Positions 1 through 7,691 of a stretch of 64,000 nucleotides of DNA are shown here, one piece after another (position 1 is the first letter of the stretch; each line of letters opens with the position of its first letter). Origin of the DNA: Streptomyces roseoviridis (GTDB lineage: Bacteria; Actinomycetota; Actinomycetes; Streptomycetales; Streptomycetaceae); contig NZ_BAAAWU010000001.1 in assembly GCF_039535235.1 (NCBI RefSeq), forward strand, positions 6,823,001 through 6,887,000. The letters run 5' to 3'. The notes beneath the pieces are model-generated. The model ran no database searches and had not been told where the DNA came from. It saw only the letters and a list, made by a program, of their open reading frames with translations. The translations under genes and the position numbers were made by a program.

Positions 1-1
1 A

Positions 2-778
2 CAGGCCTTCCGCGTCCCCGACATGCTCGCCAACCGGGCCGACGTGTGGAACCTCGGCGACGTCCTCACCGGCAAGGAGGAGGCCTTCGCGTTCAGCTTC
101 GTGGAGAACGCCCTCACGTCCCACCCCGTCCTGGCGCCCCTGGCGGGCCGTGACCGCTCCGAACTGGAGCTGCTGACCCGGTTGGCGGCAGGCGACCCGA
201 CAGCGCGCCGTGACCGGCTCGCCCACCCCTACGCCCCCGCCGAGCTCGACCAGATCATCACCGTCCTCCGCCATCTCCTCAACGCCCGCGACACCGTGCT
301 CGCCGTCAACGCCGAGTACATCTCCTCGGCGGCCACCGCCGACGAGGCCCGTACCGAACCGCCGTTCCGGCTCCAGGGGTCGTACCGCACGATGAACAAG
401 ATCGCTGCCCGTATCTCGCCCGCGATGAACGACGCCGAGCTCAGCGCGGTGATCGACGACCACTACACCGCCGAGGCCCAGACCCTCACCGCCGAGGCCG
501 AGGCCAACCTCCTCAAGCTCGCCGCGATCCGCGGCACCCTCACTCCGGCGCAGGCCGCCCGCTGGACGGAAGTGACAGCCGTCCACACACGTACCCGAGC
601 CCTCGGCGGCTCCGCCGATGACCCCCTCGCCCGGGCCGTCTCCGCCCTCGGCCTGCTCGCCGACCGCATCACCGCCGTCGAAGCGGCGATCACCCGCGCC
701 GCTGACCCGCGCCACCTCCTCGCGCGGCCCGCGTCACACCTCGCTGACGTCACCGCTCCCGCCCACCGCCGGAACTGA
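2..778 (+). CDS. C-terminal part of a large DNA-repair-type AAA ATPase (5' end outside window)
   Basis: The frame is open from base 2, so only the last ~258 codons are present. Segments such as FRVPDMLANRADVWNLGDVL near the left edge, then FRLQGSYRTMNKIAARI and MNDAELSAVIDDHYTAEAQT, match my memory of the C-terminus of the very large (about 1,600-residue) DUF3686-type 'DNA repair ATPase' of actinomycetes, in which an AAA+ module sits in the last third. The Walker motifs would lie upstream and cannot be checked. The tail is rich in Ala, Arg and His. The first in-frame ATG (base 23) is internal and not a start. The biological role of this family is poorly defined; the repair label comes from annotation tradition. 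Confidence 0.7.
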   Translation, partial: QAFRVPDMLANRADVWNLGDVLTGKEEAFAFSFVENALTSHPVLAPLAGRDRSELELLTRLAAGDPTARRDRLAHPYAPAELDQIITVLRHLLNARDTVLAVNAEYISSAATADEARTEPPFRLQGSYRTMNKIAARISPAMNDAELSAVIDDHYTAEAQTLTAEAEANLLKLAAIRGTLTPAQAARWTEVTAVHTRTRALGGSADDPLARAVSALGLLADRITAVEAAITRAADPRHLLARPASHLADVTAPAHRRN

Positions 779-799
779 CACACGAAGGGTCGAGACAGC

Positions 800-1021
800 A
801 TGGCCAAGCCCTTGCACGCGGCGATCGGGGCGCACCCGGTCCTCTGCCTGATGTGCGGCAGCGACACGTTCCGGAAGCGGGAGGTGCTGCTGAACAGCAC
901 GGGTATGGAGTTCTTCAGCATGGCGTGGGCGAACGAGTCGGCGACCGGGCTCATCTGCCGGTCGTGCGGCTACGTGCACCTGTTCGTCAACCCCGCCCTC
1001 AGGACGTTCCGGCAGAAGTGA
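800..1021 (+). CDS. small CxxC/CxxC putative zinc-ribbon protein
   Basis: 73 residues with two cysteine pairs, CLMC at residues 16-19 and CRSC at 53-56, the spacing of a small zinc ribbon. The centre (LLNSTGMEFFSMAWAN) is hydrophobic and not charged like a nucleic-acid-binding loop. It starts 21 bases after the ATPase stop and is probably co-transcribed with it. A purine-rich stretch (CGAAGGGTCGAGA) precedes the ATG. I do not recognise a named family. Metal binding is inferred from the cysteine pattern only. Confidence 0.65.
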   Translation: MAKPLHAAIGAHPVLCLMCGSDTFRKREVLLNSTGMEFFSMAWANESATGLICRSCGYVHLFVNPALRTFRQK

Positions 1022-1162
1022 GAACGCTGCGGCCCGTCGGTCTGCTCGTGCAGCGGGCGGAGCAGCCGGACGGAGCGTGCCCTTTCGCAAAACGGGGTAG
1101 AAGCGACAAAAGGCACAATTCTTGTTCAGTCCTTCGCGGGGTGCACCCGCCGGGAGAGCGCC

Positions 1163-1594
1163 ATGGATCCATGGCTGGTCTGGTTGATCGCCGCAGGAGT
1201 GCTGGTGGTGGCGGAGATCTTCACCCTCACCGCCGCGCTCGGGATCCTCGGCGTCGCCGCGGCGGTCACGGCGGGAACCGCCGCCCTGGGACTCTCGCCG
1301 CCCTTGCAGCTCGTGGTCTTCACCGTGCTGGCCGCGACCAGCCTGCTGTTCGTGCGCCCGGTCGCCGCGCGCGCTCTGCGCGGGCCGCAGGCCGGGCGAT
1401 TCGGTACGGACGCGCTGGTGGGCCGCTCCGCCCACGTCGTGTCGGAGGTGACGGGCCTGGGCGGCAGGGTCCGCATCGGTGGCGAGGAGTGGACCGCCCG
1501 CGCCTACGACGAGACGCTGGTGATACCTCCGGGGGCGACCGTCGACGTCATGGAAATCGATGGTGCCACCGCCGTCGTCTATCCCCGGGAGTGA
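1163..1594 (+). CDS. NfeD-like membrane protein
   Basis: 143 residues. Two or three hydrophobic segments fill residues 5-75 (LVWLIAAGVLVVAEIFTLTA, then GVAAAVTAGTAALGL and LVVFTVLAATSLLFV), followed by a short soluble beta-rich domain (TDALVGRSAHVVSEVTGLGG...GEEWTARAYDE) typical of the OB-fold of the short NfeD class. NfeD proteins partner SPFH/stomatin proteins in membrane microdomains, and the next gene, 3 bases downstream, is exactly that. RBS GGGAGAG lies before the ATG. No protease domain is present, so this is the truncated NfeD1b type. The two genes form an operon. Confidence 0.88.
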   Translation: MDPWLVWLIAAGVLVVAEIFTLTAALGILGVAAAVTAGTAALGLSPPLQLVVFTVLAATSLLFVRPVAARALRGPQAGRFGTDALVGRSAHVVSEVTGLGGRVRIGGEEWTARAYDETLVIPPGATVDVMEIDGATAVVYPRE

Positions 1595-1597
1595 GTC

Positions 1598-2656
1598 ATG
1601 GACGTGCCGGGACTGCTCATAGCCGGTCTGATCCTCGCGGCGCTCGCCGTGTTCACCGTGGTGCGGGCGGTACGCATCGTGCCGCAGGCGCGGGCCCGCA
1701 ACGTCGAACGCCTCGGCCGCTACCGGCGCACCCTGAGGCCGGGCCTCAACCTCGTCATCCCCTACGTCGACCGCGTCTATCCGATGATCGACCTGAGGGA
1801 ACAGGTGGTCTCGTTCAAGCCGCAGCCGGTCATCACCGAGGACAACCTGGTCGTCGAGATCGACACCGTGCTGTACTTCCAGGTCACCGATCCGCGGGCC
1901 GCCGCCTACGAGATAGCCGACTTCCTCCAGGGCGTCGAACAGCTCACCGTCACGACTTTGCGCAACGTCGTGGGCTCGATGGACCTGGAGAAGACCCTGA
2001 CCTCCCGTGACACCATCAACAACCAGCTCCGCGGTGTGCTGGACGAGGCCACCGGCAAGTGGGGGCTGAGGGTCAACCGCGTGGAGATCAAGGCCATCGA
2101 CCCTCCGCAGTCCATCAAGGACGCCATGGAGAAGCAGATGCGCGCCGAGCGCGACAAGCGGGCGGCGATCCTGGGAGCGGAGGGGCAGCGCCAGTCGCAG
2201 ATCCTGACCGCCGAGGGGGACAAGCAGGCCGCCGTGCTCCGGGCGGAAGGCAACCGCACCGCCGAGATCCTCAAGGCCGAGGGGCAGTCCCGGGCCGTCG
2301 ACGAGGTCTTCCAGGCCGTGCACCGCAACGACCCCGACCCCAAGCTCCTCGCCTACCAGTACATGCAGATGCTGCCCCAGCTCGCCCAGGGTGCGGGCAG
2401 CACCTTCTGGGTGATTCCGAGCGAGGTGACCTCCGCGCTCCAAGGGGTGTCCCGCGCCTTCAACGAGGTGCTGCCCCGCTCTCCGGCCACCCGGGAGACG
2501 TCGGCGAAGGACAGGGCCGCCGCCCAGGCGGCCGACGACGCGGCGCAGGCCGCGGAAGCCGCTGCCGAGGCGCTTGCCGACGCTGCCGAGGCCGACGCCG
2601 ACGCCCTTCCCTTCACCGCCGGCCGTCAGGCGCCACGGGGACCGGAGGGCGGGTAG
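1598..2656 (+). CDS. SPFH/Band 7 (stomatin-like) membrane protein
   Basis: 352 residues. One N-terminal membrane anchor (LLIAGLILAALAVFTVVRAV), then the SPFH domain: RNVERLGRYRRTLRPGLNLV near residue 35, DLREQVVSFKPQPVITEDN, and DTINNQLRGVLDEATGKWGL. A long charged alpha-helical stretch (MRAERDKRAAILGAEGQRQS; repeated AEG-x-x-x units) follows, and the last 60 residues are an Ala/Asp/Glu-rich tail. This is the slipin/QmcA group, which oligomerises at the inner face of the membrane and protects or organises membrane enzymes. It is coupled to the NfeD gene three bases upstream, the classic partner arrangement. Confidence 0.92.
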   Translation: MDVPGLLIAGLILAALAVFTVVRAVRIVPQARARNVERLGRYRRTLRPGLNLVIPYVDRVYPMIDLREQVVSFKPQPVITEDNLVVEIDTVLYFQVTDPRAAAYEIADFLQGVEQLTVTTLRNVVGSMDLEKTLTSRDTINNQLRGVLDEATGKWGLRVNRVEIKAIDPPQSIKDAMEKQMRAERDKRAAILGAEGQRQSQILTAEGDKQAAVLRAEGNRTAEILKAEGQSRAVDEVFQAVHRNDPDPKLLAYQYMQMLPQLAQGAGSTFWVIPSEVTSALQGVSRAFNEVLPRSPATRETSAKDRAAAQAADDAAQAAEAAAEALADAAEADADALPFTAGRQAPRGPEGG

Positions 2657-2737
2657 GGGACGGGCGGTGAAGCTGCTGCCTGGGCGACGCTTCCCAATGC
2701 CCGATAGGGTGTGAAGAACGCATCAAGAACACGGTGC

Positions 2738-2781
2738 CGGTGTGCCGGGAAGTCTGGTCGGCGTCAAGGGGCAGTGTGCCC
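2738..2781 (+). promoter_or_regulatory. 5' leader RNA element of nhaA (copy A)
   Basis: Bases 2738-2763 are identical over 26 positions to bases 4487-4512 in front of the second antiporter gene. The shared block can fold as GCCG/CGGC, or as CCGG-GAAGU-CUGG. It is followed in both copies by CAAGGG opening a second short hairpin (here GGGCA-GTG-TGCCC at 2769-2781). The element sits about 30 bases before the RBS and start of nhaA, with a TAGGGT -10-like box at 2705-2710. Such conservation outside the coding frame suggests a cis-acting RNA; the ligand is unknown. Confidence 0.6.
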
Positions 2782-2812
2782 GCTCGCCAACCGCTCCGGA
2801 GGCCTTTCCCCC

Positions 2813-4117
2813 ATGGCACGGTCACGCCCGCGCAAGGTGATCCTCGGCCTGCTGCCCTGGTCCGAACGACAGGCGATCACCCAGGCCCTCCGTACGGAGA
2901 CCGCGGGAGGCATCGCCCTCCTCGCCGCCGCCGTCGTCGCGCTCGCCTGGGCGAACAGCCCGTGGAGCGCGGCCTACGAGTCCGTGCGGGAGTTCCACTT
3001 CGGCATCCCCGCCCTTGGCCTGGACCTCTCGGTCGGTCACTGGACGGCCGACGGCCTTCTCGCCGTGTTCTTCCTCGTCGCGGGCATCGAGCTCAAACGC
3101 GAGTTCGTCGTCGGCGAGCTGCGGACCCCGGCGACCGCCGCCCTGCCCGTCGTCGCCGCCGTCTGCGGTATGGCCGTCCCCGCCGCCCTCTACGCCCTCA
3201 CCGCCACCATCGGTGGCGGGAGCCTGGAGGGCTGGGCGGTGCCGATGGCCACGGACATCGCCTTCGCGCTCGCGGTCCTCGCGGTCATCAGCACCCATCT
3301 GCCGTCCGCGCTCCGGGCGTTCCTGCTGACCCTCGCCGTCGTCGACGACCTCGGCGCCATCCTCGTCATCGCCGTCTTCTTCACCTCCGACCTCGACTTC
3401 CGAGCCCTGGGCGGGGCGTTCGCCGGCCTGGTCCTCTTCTACGTCCTCCAGCGCTTCCGCGTGCGGGGCTGGTGGTGGTACGTGCCCCTCGGCCTCCTGA
3501 TCTGGGCGCTGATGTACAACTCCGGAATCCACGCCACCGTCGCCGGCGTCGCCATGGGCCTGATCCTGCGCACCACCCGCGACAGGGGTGAGGAACGATC
3601 CCCGGCCGCCCGGGTCTCCCACCGCGTGCACCCCTTCTCCGCCGGCGTCGCGGTCCCGCTGTTCGCCCTCTTCGCCGCCGGCGTCAGCGTCTCGGGCAGC
3701 GCGCTCGGCCACGTCTTCACCGACCCCGAACCCCTCGGCGTCGTCACAGGCCTCGTGGTCGGCAAGGTCCTCGGCATCTTCCTCGGCACCTACCTCGCCG
3801 CCCGCTTCACCCGCGCCGAGCTCAACCCCGACCTCGCCTGGGCCGATGTCCTCGGCCTCGCCACCCTCGCCGGCATCGGATTCACCGTCGCCCTCCTCAT
3901 CGGCGAACTCGCCTTCCCCGACCCGGCCACCGGCGAACACATCAAGGCCGCCGTCCTGGTCGGCTCCCTCACCGCCGCCGCCCTCGCCGCGCTGCTCCTG
4001 CGCCGCCGCAACCGCATCTACAAGGAGCTGTGGGAAGAGGAAGAACGCGACGAGGACGCCGACGGCATCCCCGACATCTACCGGACCGGCAGTACACGGC
4101 ACTCTCCGCATGAATGA
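2813..4117 (+). CDS. nhaA: Na+/H+ antiporter NhaA
   Basis: 434 residues from the ATG at 2813, chosen because GGAGG (2797-2801) precedes it and because the upstream in-frame extension runs through the leader element. Family marks: ELKREFVVGELR, PMATDIAFALAVLAVIS (Asp of the transport site) and TLAVVDDLGAILVIAVFF (the DD pair of the ion-binding site), then HATVAGVAMGLILRTT. About 11-12 membrane helices are visible. NhaA exchanges two protons for one sodium ion, for Na+ and pH homeostasis. The acidic C-terminal tail (EEEERDEDADG) is extra to E. coli NhaA. Expression is probably controlled through the leader element at 2738-2781. Confidence 0.95.
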   Translation: MARSRPRKVILGLLPWSERQAITQALRTETAGGIALLAAAVVALAWANSPWSAAYESVREFHFGIPALGLDLSVGHWTADGLLAVFFLVAGIELKREFVVGELRTPATAALPVVAAVCGMAVPAALYALTATIGGGSLEGWAVPMATDIAFALAVLAVISTHLPSALRAFLLTLAVVDDLGAILVIAVFFTSDLDFRALGGAFAGLVLFYVLQRFRVRGWWWYVPLGLLIWALMYNSGIHATVAGVAMGLILRTTRDRGEERSPAARVSHRVHPFSAGVAVPLFALFAAGVSVSGSALGHVFTDPEPLGVVTGLVVGKVLGIFLGTYLAARFTRAELNPDLAWADVLGLATLAGIGFTVALLIGELAFPDPATGEHIKAAVLVGSLTAAALAALLLRRRNRIYKELWEEEERDEDADGIPDIYRTGSTRHSPHE

Positions 4118-4265
4118 GCAGGGTGCGACGCCGGCCCGGCTCGGTGCGGCCGTCGTACTCGCGTTCCGGATCATCCGGATTGCCGTACGCGAGATGAGGC
4201 GGCCTGGCAGCGCCCGTCCGGCGCCGGACCCGAGGCCCTGTCCACGGCTCGGCCATCCGTGCTGA
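4110..4265 (+). CDS. possible small ORF overlapping the nhaA stop
   Basis: ATG at 4110 overlaps the nhaA stop in the arrangement ATGAATGA. It would encode 51 residues with one short hydrophobic stretch (LGAAVVLAFRIIRIAV) and an Arg/Pro-rich tail. No family is recognised. The overlap suits translational coupling and the hydrophobic segment could be a membrane helix, but codon-level evidence is thin and it may be chance. Confidence 0.25.
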   Translation: MNEQGATPARLGAAVVLAFRIIRIAVREMRRPGSARPAPDPRPCPRLGHPC

Positions 4266-4486
4266 GGTGCGTCACGCGGGACACGTCCACCTCGAGGATC
4301 CCTCGGCTCGTCGCGCAGCGCGGCGCGCAGGACGCGGCAACCGATGCGGACGAAAGCTCGCATCCGCCTCTCGGCCACGGCCAGGCGGGCCCGCGCCGCA
4401 ACTGCCGGGAACCGGCAACGGGCTGAGGTCCTGGCTGCGCGTCAAGGACCTGTCAGGACCGCGTAGGGAACGCGTAAGATCCGTAG

Positions 4487-4530
4487 CGGTGTGCCGGGAA
4501 GTCTGGTCGGCGAACAAGGGACACGTGTCT
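4487..4530 (+). promoter_or_regulatory. 5' leader RNA element of the second antiporter (copy B)
   Basis: Second copy of the element described at 2738-2781. After the identical 26 bases, CAAGGG opens a different short hairpin (GACAC facing GTGTC at 4520-4529), so the stem position is kept while its sequence changes. A TAAGAT -10-like box (4475-4480) lies just upstream, so the element would be at the very 5' end of the mRNA. The coding start is 28 bases downstream. Confidence 0.6.
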
Positions 4531-4557
4531 TCTTCTGCCGATCGGGGGACTTCCTTC

Positions 4558-5805
4558 ATGGTGCTCGTCGCCGTCTTCGGAGCCGCGCTGCTCGTCGCGG
4601 TGCTCCTGTCCGGGCTCGCCGCCCGTACGGTCCTGTCGACCTCGCTGCTCTTTCTCGTGGGCGGGGCCCTGGTCAGCGACGGATTCCTCGGGCTGATCCA
4701 CATCTCGCCCGAGAGCGAGATCGTGGCGGTCACCGCCGACCTCGCCCTCTTCGCCGTGCTGTTCACCGACGGCATGCACGTCTCCTTCGCCAAGCTGCGG
4801 GCCAGTTGGCGCAACCCCGCCCGCGCCCTCGGCCTGGGCATGCCGCTGGCCTTCGCCGGCATGGCGCTGGTCACCCACTACCTCGTCGGCCTGGACTGGA
4901 CGACATCGTTCCTCGTCGGCGCGGTCCTGGCGCCGACCGACCCGGTGTTCGCCTCCGCGATCGTGGGCCGCAAGGAGGTCCCGGCCCGCCTGCGCGAGCT
5001 GCTGAACGTCGAGAGCGGCATCAACGACGGCCTCGCCCTGCCCGTCGTCCTGGTCCTCATCGCCGCCGCCGGGCCGACCGCGGCCGCTGCGGAGGCGTCC
5101 TACGGAAGCATCGCCCTGGAACTCTGCCTCGGCCTCGGCTTCGGCGTGCTGCTCCCGCTGCTCGTGTGCGGGCTCGTACGCTTCCGGCTCCTGGGCGCGG
5201 AGCCCAGGCTCCAGCCGCTGCTTCCGCTGGCCACCGGCATCGTCCTGTACGCGGCCTGCCACCTCACCCACGCCAACCCCTACCTCGCCGCGTTCTCCGC
5301 GGGCGCGGTCCTCGCCACCGTCGCGCCGGACTCCCACCAGGCGTTCGAGCCGCTGGGCGAGTCGCTGGCCGAGCTGGCCAAGTTCGCGGCGCTGCTGGTG
5401 TTCGGCGCTCTGCTGACGCCGCAGCTGTTCGGAGATCTGTCGTGGGGCGGTTACGTGGCCGCGATCCTCGCCATCGTGCTGATCCGGCCGGGATCACTGC
5501 TGCTGTCGTTGTGGGGGACGGGGATCGACCGGCGGGAAAAGCTGGTCGCCGCCTGGTTCGGTCCGAAGGGCTTCGCCTCGGTCGTCTACGGCCTGCTCGT
5601 CCTGCAGGCCGGCATCCCTCAGGGGCAGGAGGCGTACACCCTGATCGCCGTCTGCATCGCCTTCTCCATCATCGCCCACAGCAGCACCGACGTCCCCATC
5701 GCCCGCCTCTTCCACGTCGACGACCTCATCGACACCGGCGCCGAGCACTCGCCCCGCGCCGTGCCCGAGACGAAGACCGAGCCCCTCCCGCATGCCCGCA
5801 CGTGA
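4558..5805 (+). CDS. cation:proton antiporter, CPA1/NhaP type
   Basis: 415 residues from the ATG at 4558 (GGGGGA at 4544-4549 upstream); the longer open frame to the left is leader. Family marks are GAVLAPTDPVFASAIVGRKE (the TDP motif of CPA1/CPA2 exchangers) and LLNVESGINDGLALPVVLVL (the ESGxNDG motif that carries the ion-binding Asp). Roughly 12 membrane helices; no cytosolic TrkA-N domain. It should exchange Na+, or K+ or Li+, for protons. It is unrelated in sequence to the NhaA upstream, yet the two share the same leader element, which argues for common ion-responsive control. Confidence 0.92.
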   Translation: MVLVAVFGAALLVAVLLSGLAARTVLSTSLLFLVGGALVSDGFLGLIHISPESEIVAVTADLALFAVLFTDGMHVSFAKLRASWRNPARALGLGMPLAFAGMALVTHYLVGLDWTTSFLVGAVLAPTDPVFASAIVGRKEVPARLRELLNVESGINDGLALPVVLVLIAAAGPTAAAAEASYGSIALELCLGLGFGVLLPLLVCGLVRFRLLGAEPRLQPLLPLATGIVLYAACHLTHANPYLAAFSAGAVLATVAPDSHQAFEPLGESLAELAKFAALLVFGALLTPQLFGDLSWGGYVAAILAIVLIRPGSLLLSLWGTGIDRREKLVAAWFGPKGFASVVYGLLVLQAGIPQGQEAYTLIAVCIAFSIIAHSSTDVPIARLFHVDDLIDTGAEHSPRAVPETKTEPLPHART

Positions 5806-5830
5806 CCTCGCCCGGCCCTGCACCCCGCTC

Positions 5831-5865
5831 CGGGCGGGTACGCCCGTGAGGGCGGCAGCCGCCCT
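5831..5865 (+). terminator. tandem hairpins after the antiporter gene
   Basis: Two adjacent stems, CGGGCG-GGTA-CGCCCG (5831-5846) and AGGGCGG-CAG-CCGCCCT (5849-5865), begin 26 bases after the stop. There is no T tract, but paired GC hairpins of this kind are usual Streptomyces terminators. Confidence 0.55.
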
Positions 5866-6264
5866 TCTGGTGGGGGAGCGGAGCCCGGTACTCGCCCAGA
5901 TCTCGGGCGCCAGGCGGAGAACCTGGTCCTGGACCGTTTCTCGGACGCTCCTCCGCACGGGCGTGGCGACGGAAACGGCCGCGACCACTTCGCCGTCGAA
6001 CCGGGGACGGTGGTGTGGAGGGGTGTGGTGGCGGTATCTCAGGGATCGTGCGATCCCGGGGGCGTTCTCTCGAGATCACCGGTGTGTGTTCACCAGCCGG
6101 ACGCTCGATGCGGAGGTCGAGACAGGACTGGTCGTCGTCCAGGATCGCTGTCCCGCGCGACAGAGGGCCGACGCGCCCGCGCGAGGGAGATCCCGTGACG
6201 TCGCGATCAGCGGCGGGGCCGAGGGGAACAGGGCCGCGTACATCGGCGATAGGGAGGCAATTCG
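5866..6264. other. intergenic stretch with no recognised gene
   Basis: About 400 bases between the tandem hairpins and the next gene. Open frames here are short, Arg-rich shadows without family features. It presumably holds the promoter of the 6265 gene; GGGAGG at 6252-6257 is its RBS. I see no repeats or RNA structure of note. Confidence 0.5.
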
Positions 6265-6759
6265 TTGAGCGAGGAACCCGTGTTCGTCCCGAGCAGGTGG
6301 GGGACCGGCCGGTACGTCTACAACCACAGAAGCCCAGTGGGCCTCGCGCTGATCGCCCTCACCTCGCTCGTCGCGCTGGGAGTGCTGATCGGTATGCAGG
6401 CCGAGTCCACCTGGAGCGAGAGCGAACTCCGCGACGCCGTTCGCGAGGGCGTCCAGGGCCTGGAAGGCAAGCGGCACTACACGAGCCTGGAGAGCGACCA
6501 CGGCCTGCTGATCACCGAGGCGATGCGGGAGAGCGGCATCGGCCCGGGGCACGGCGTCGACACCCGCCAGGGGGACGGTGGTGGGTACACCGTCAGCACG
6601 GAGGACACCGACGGGGAGTACTGCGTCCGCGTCACGTTCACCCTGGACGATCAGCCCCCCGTCGTCCTTCCCGGAGCCGAGGACAGGCCGCCCCCCGGCC
6701 CGGGCATGCTTGCCTTCTACCTCTCCCACGCGACCGCGAGCAAGGGGCGCTGCCCCTGA
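6265..6759 (+). CDS. hypothetical single-pass membrane protein
   Basis: 164 residues from TTG at 6265, chosen for the AGGGAGG seven bases upstream. One membrane segment lies at residues ~25-45 (SPVGLALIALTSLVALGVLI), then an extracytoplasmic domain with two cysteines (EYCVRV and the C-terminal GRCP) that could form a disulfide. The middle (GGGYTVSTEDTDGEYCVRVT) looks beta-rich. I do not recognise a family. It stands alone between two likely terminator regions and no neighbour hints at a role. Confidence 0.65.
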   Translation: MSEEPVFVPSRWGTGRYVYNHRSPVGLALIALTSLVALGVLIGMQAESTWSESELRDAVREGVQGLEGKRHYTSLESDHGLLITEAMRESGIGPGHGVDTRQGDGGGYTVSTEDTDGEYCVRVTFTLDDQPPVVLPGAEDRPPPGPGMLAFYLSHATASKGRCP

Positions 6760-6972
6760 TGTGGAGAACTCCTGCCGGGATCCGCGCCGCCCATGCTGAC
6801 CCCTTGCTGACCCTGAGGCCGGACGCAGGCCGGTGACCTGAGGAAATCTCCGGGCTGTGCGACTTGTGGCGGAACTTCGTCCCCCGCTCACCATGCCCGA
6901 CGCCGCCCGGCCGGGGTCTGTCCGCCTCCTCATCCCCGTGTGGACGAGTTCCCCGACCGGGCGGGTCCTGAC

Positions 6973-7491
6973 TCAGCGCCAGGTCTGGTTACGGTTGTAG
7001 TAGCACTGGATCGTCCGCAGCCCGTACTGGCTGTCGTCCAGGCACTCGCCCGTGGCCTGGCTCTGGAAGGTCACCTGGTCACCGCTCTTGTGCGCGAACC
7101 AGCTCTGCTCGCGCGAGGAGTTGCAGGCCCGGGTGGCGAGCGTGACGCCGTCGTCGTAGAGGCACTCGTTGGTCGCGAGGTTCCGGAGCTGACGGGTGCC
7201 GTCGTTCCAGACGTGCACGTTCCACTTCTGGTAGACCCCGCCGTTGCAGCCGTAGCCGCGCAGGCCGTACTGCTGGCTGTCGTCGAGGCAGGATCCGGTG
7301 GCCATGTTCGCGAACGTCTGGACCACGTCGGTCGCGCCCGTCGTGCGCAGGGCACCGGCTGTGACGGCCGTGTCGGTGTGGGCGGCCGGCCGGGTCACCG
7401 GTTGCGCCGACACCGTCGTGGTGCCGGCGGCGAGGAATCCGGCCGCGGCCAGAAGCGTGAGGGTCCCCTTGTGGAAGGAATGCAGACGCAT
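6973..7491 (-). CDS. secreted ricin-type beta-trefoil lectin-domain protein
   Basis: 172 residues from ATG at 7491 (GAGGAGA upstream), giving a clean signal peptide: MRLHSFHKG, then TLTLLAAAGFLAAGTTTVSA with a likely cut after VSA. The mature part holds three QxW-type repeats (YQKWNV, EQSWFA, NQTWR) and matching GSCLDDS / NECLYDD / GECLDDS strands, the pattern of a ricin B-lectin (CBM13) trefoil. No catalytic domain is attached. It should be exported and bind carbohydrate; the ligand cannot be told. It stands alone, with a hairpin at 7630-7651 separating it from the regulator behind it. Confidence 0.85.
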   Translation of the reverse strand: MRLHSFHKGTLTLLAAAGFLAAGTTTVSAQPVTRPAAHTDTAVTAGALRTTGATDVVQTFANMATGSCLDDSQQYGLRGYGCNGGVYQKWNVHVWNDGTRQLRNLATNECLYDDGVTLATRACNSSREQSWFAHKSGDQVTFQSQATGECLDDSQYGLRTIQCYYNRNQTWR

Positions 7492-7629
7492 CTCTCTTCT
7501 CCTCTCGTCATGCCACCGCGAGCGACTCCGGCGGCCCTTCGTCAAACGGCTCCGCAGCACGCCTGTCGACTTCCGGCGTGGCCGGTTGACGCGGGCTCAC
7601 CGTAGGTCTGCGATCGGTGGTGAGGCCAA

Positions 7630-7651
7630 GCTTTCGAGCCCCGTCGAAAGC
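7630..7651 (-). terminator. hairpin between the regulator and lectin genes
   Basis: GCTTTCGA-GCCCCG-TCGAAAGC, a perfect 8-bp stem, 40 bases after the stop of the minus-strand regulator and in front of the lectin gene. Confidence 0.45.
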
Positions 7652-7691
7652 ATCGGAACGAGCGGCGTGGAGTCCGTCTGCGGGCGGTCCA

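Noticed and set aside
734..2443. A 569-codon minus-strand open frame
   Set aside because: It overlaps the well-supported NfeD and SPFH genes and has shadow composition.
2738..2763. Cobalamin riboswitch
   Set aside because: The core resembles part of the B12 element, but the conserved B12 box and the surrounding stems are missing and the genes are not cobalamin-related.
5792..6268. Open frame between the antiporter and the 6265 gene
   Set aside because: Arg/Ala/Thr-rich composition, overlaps the tandem terminator hairpins, no family features.
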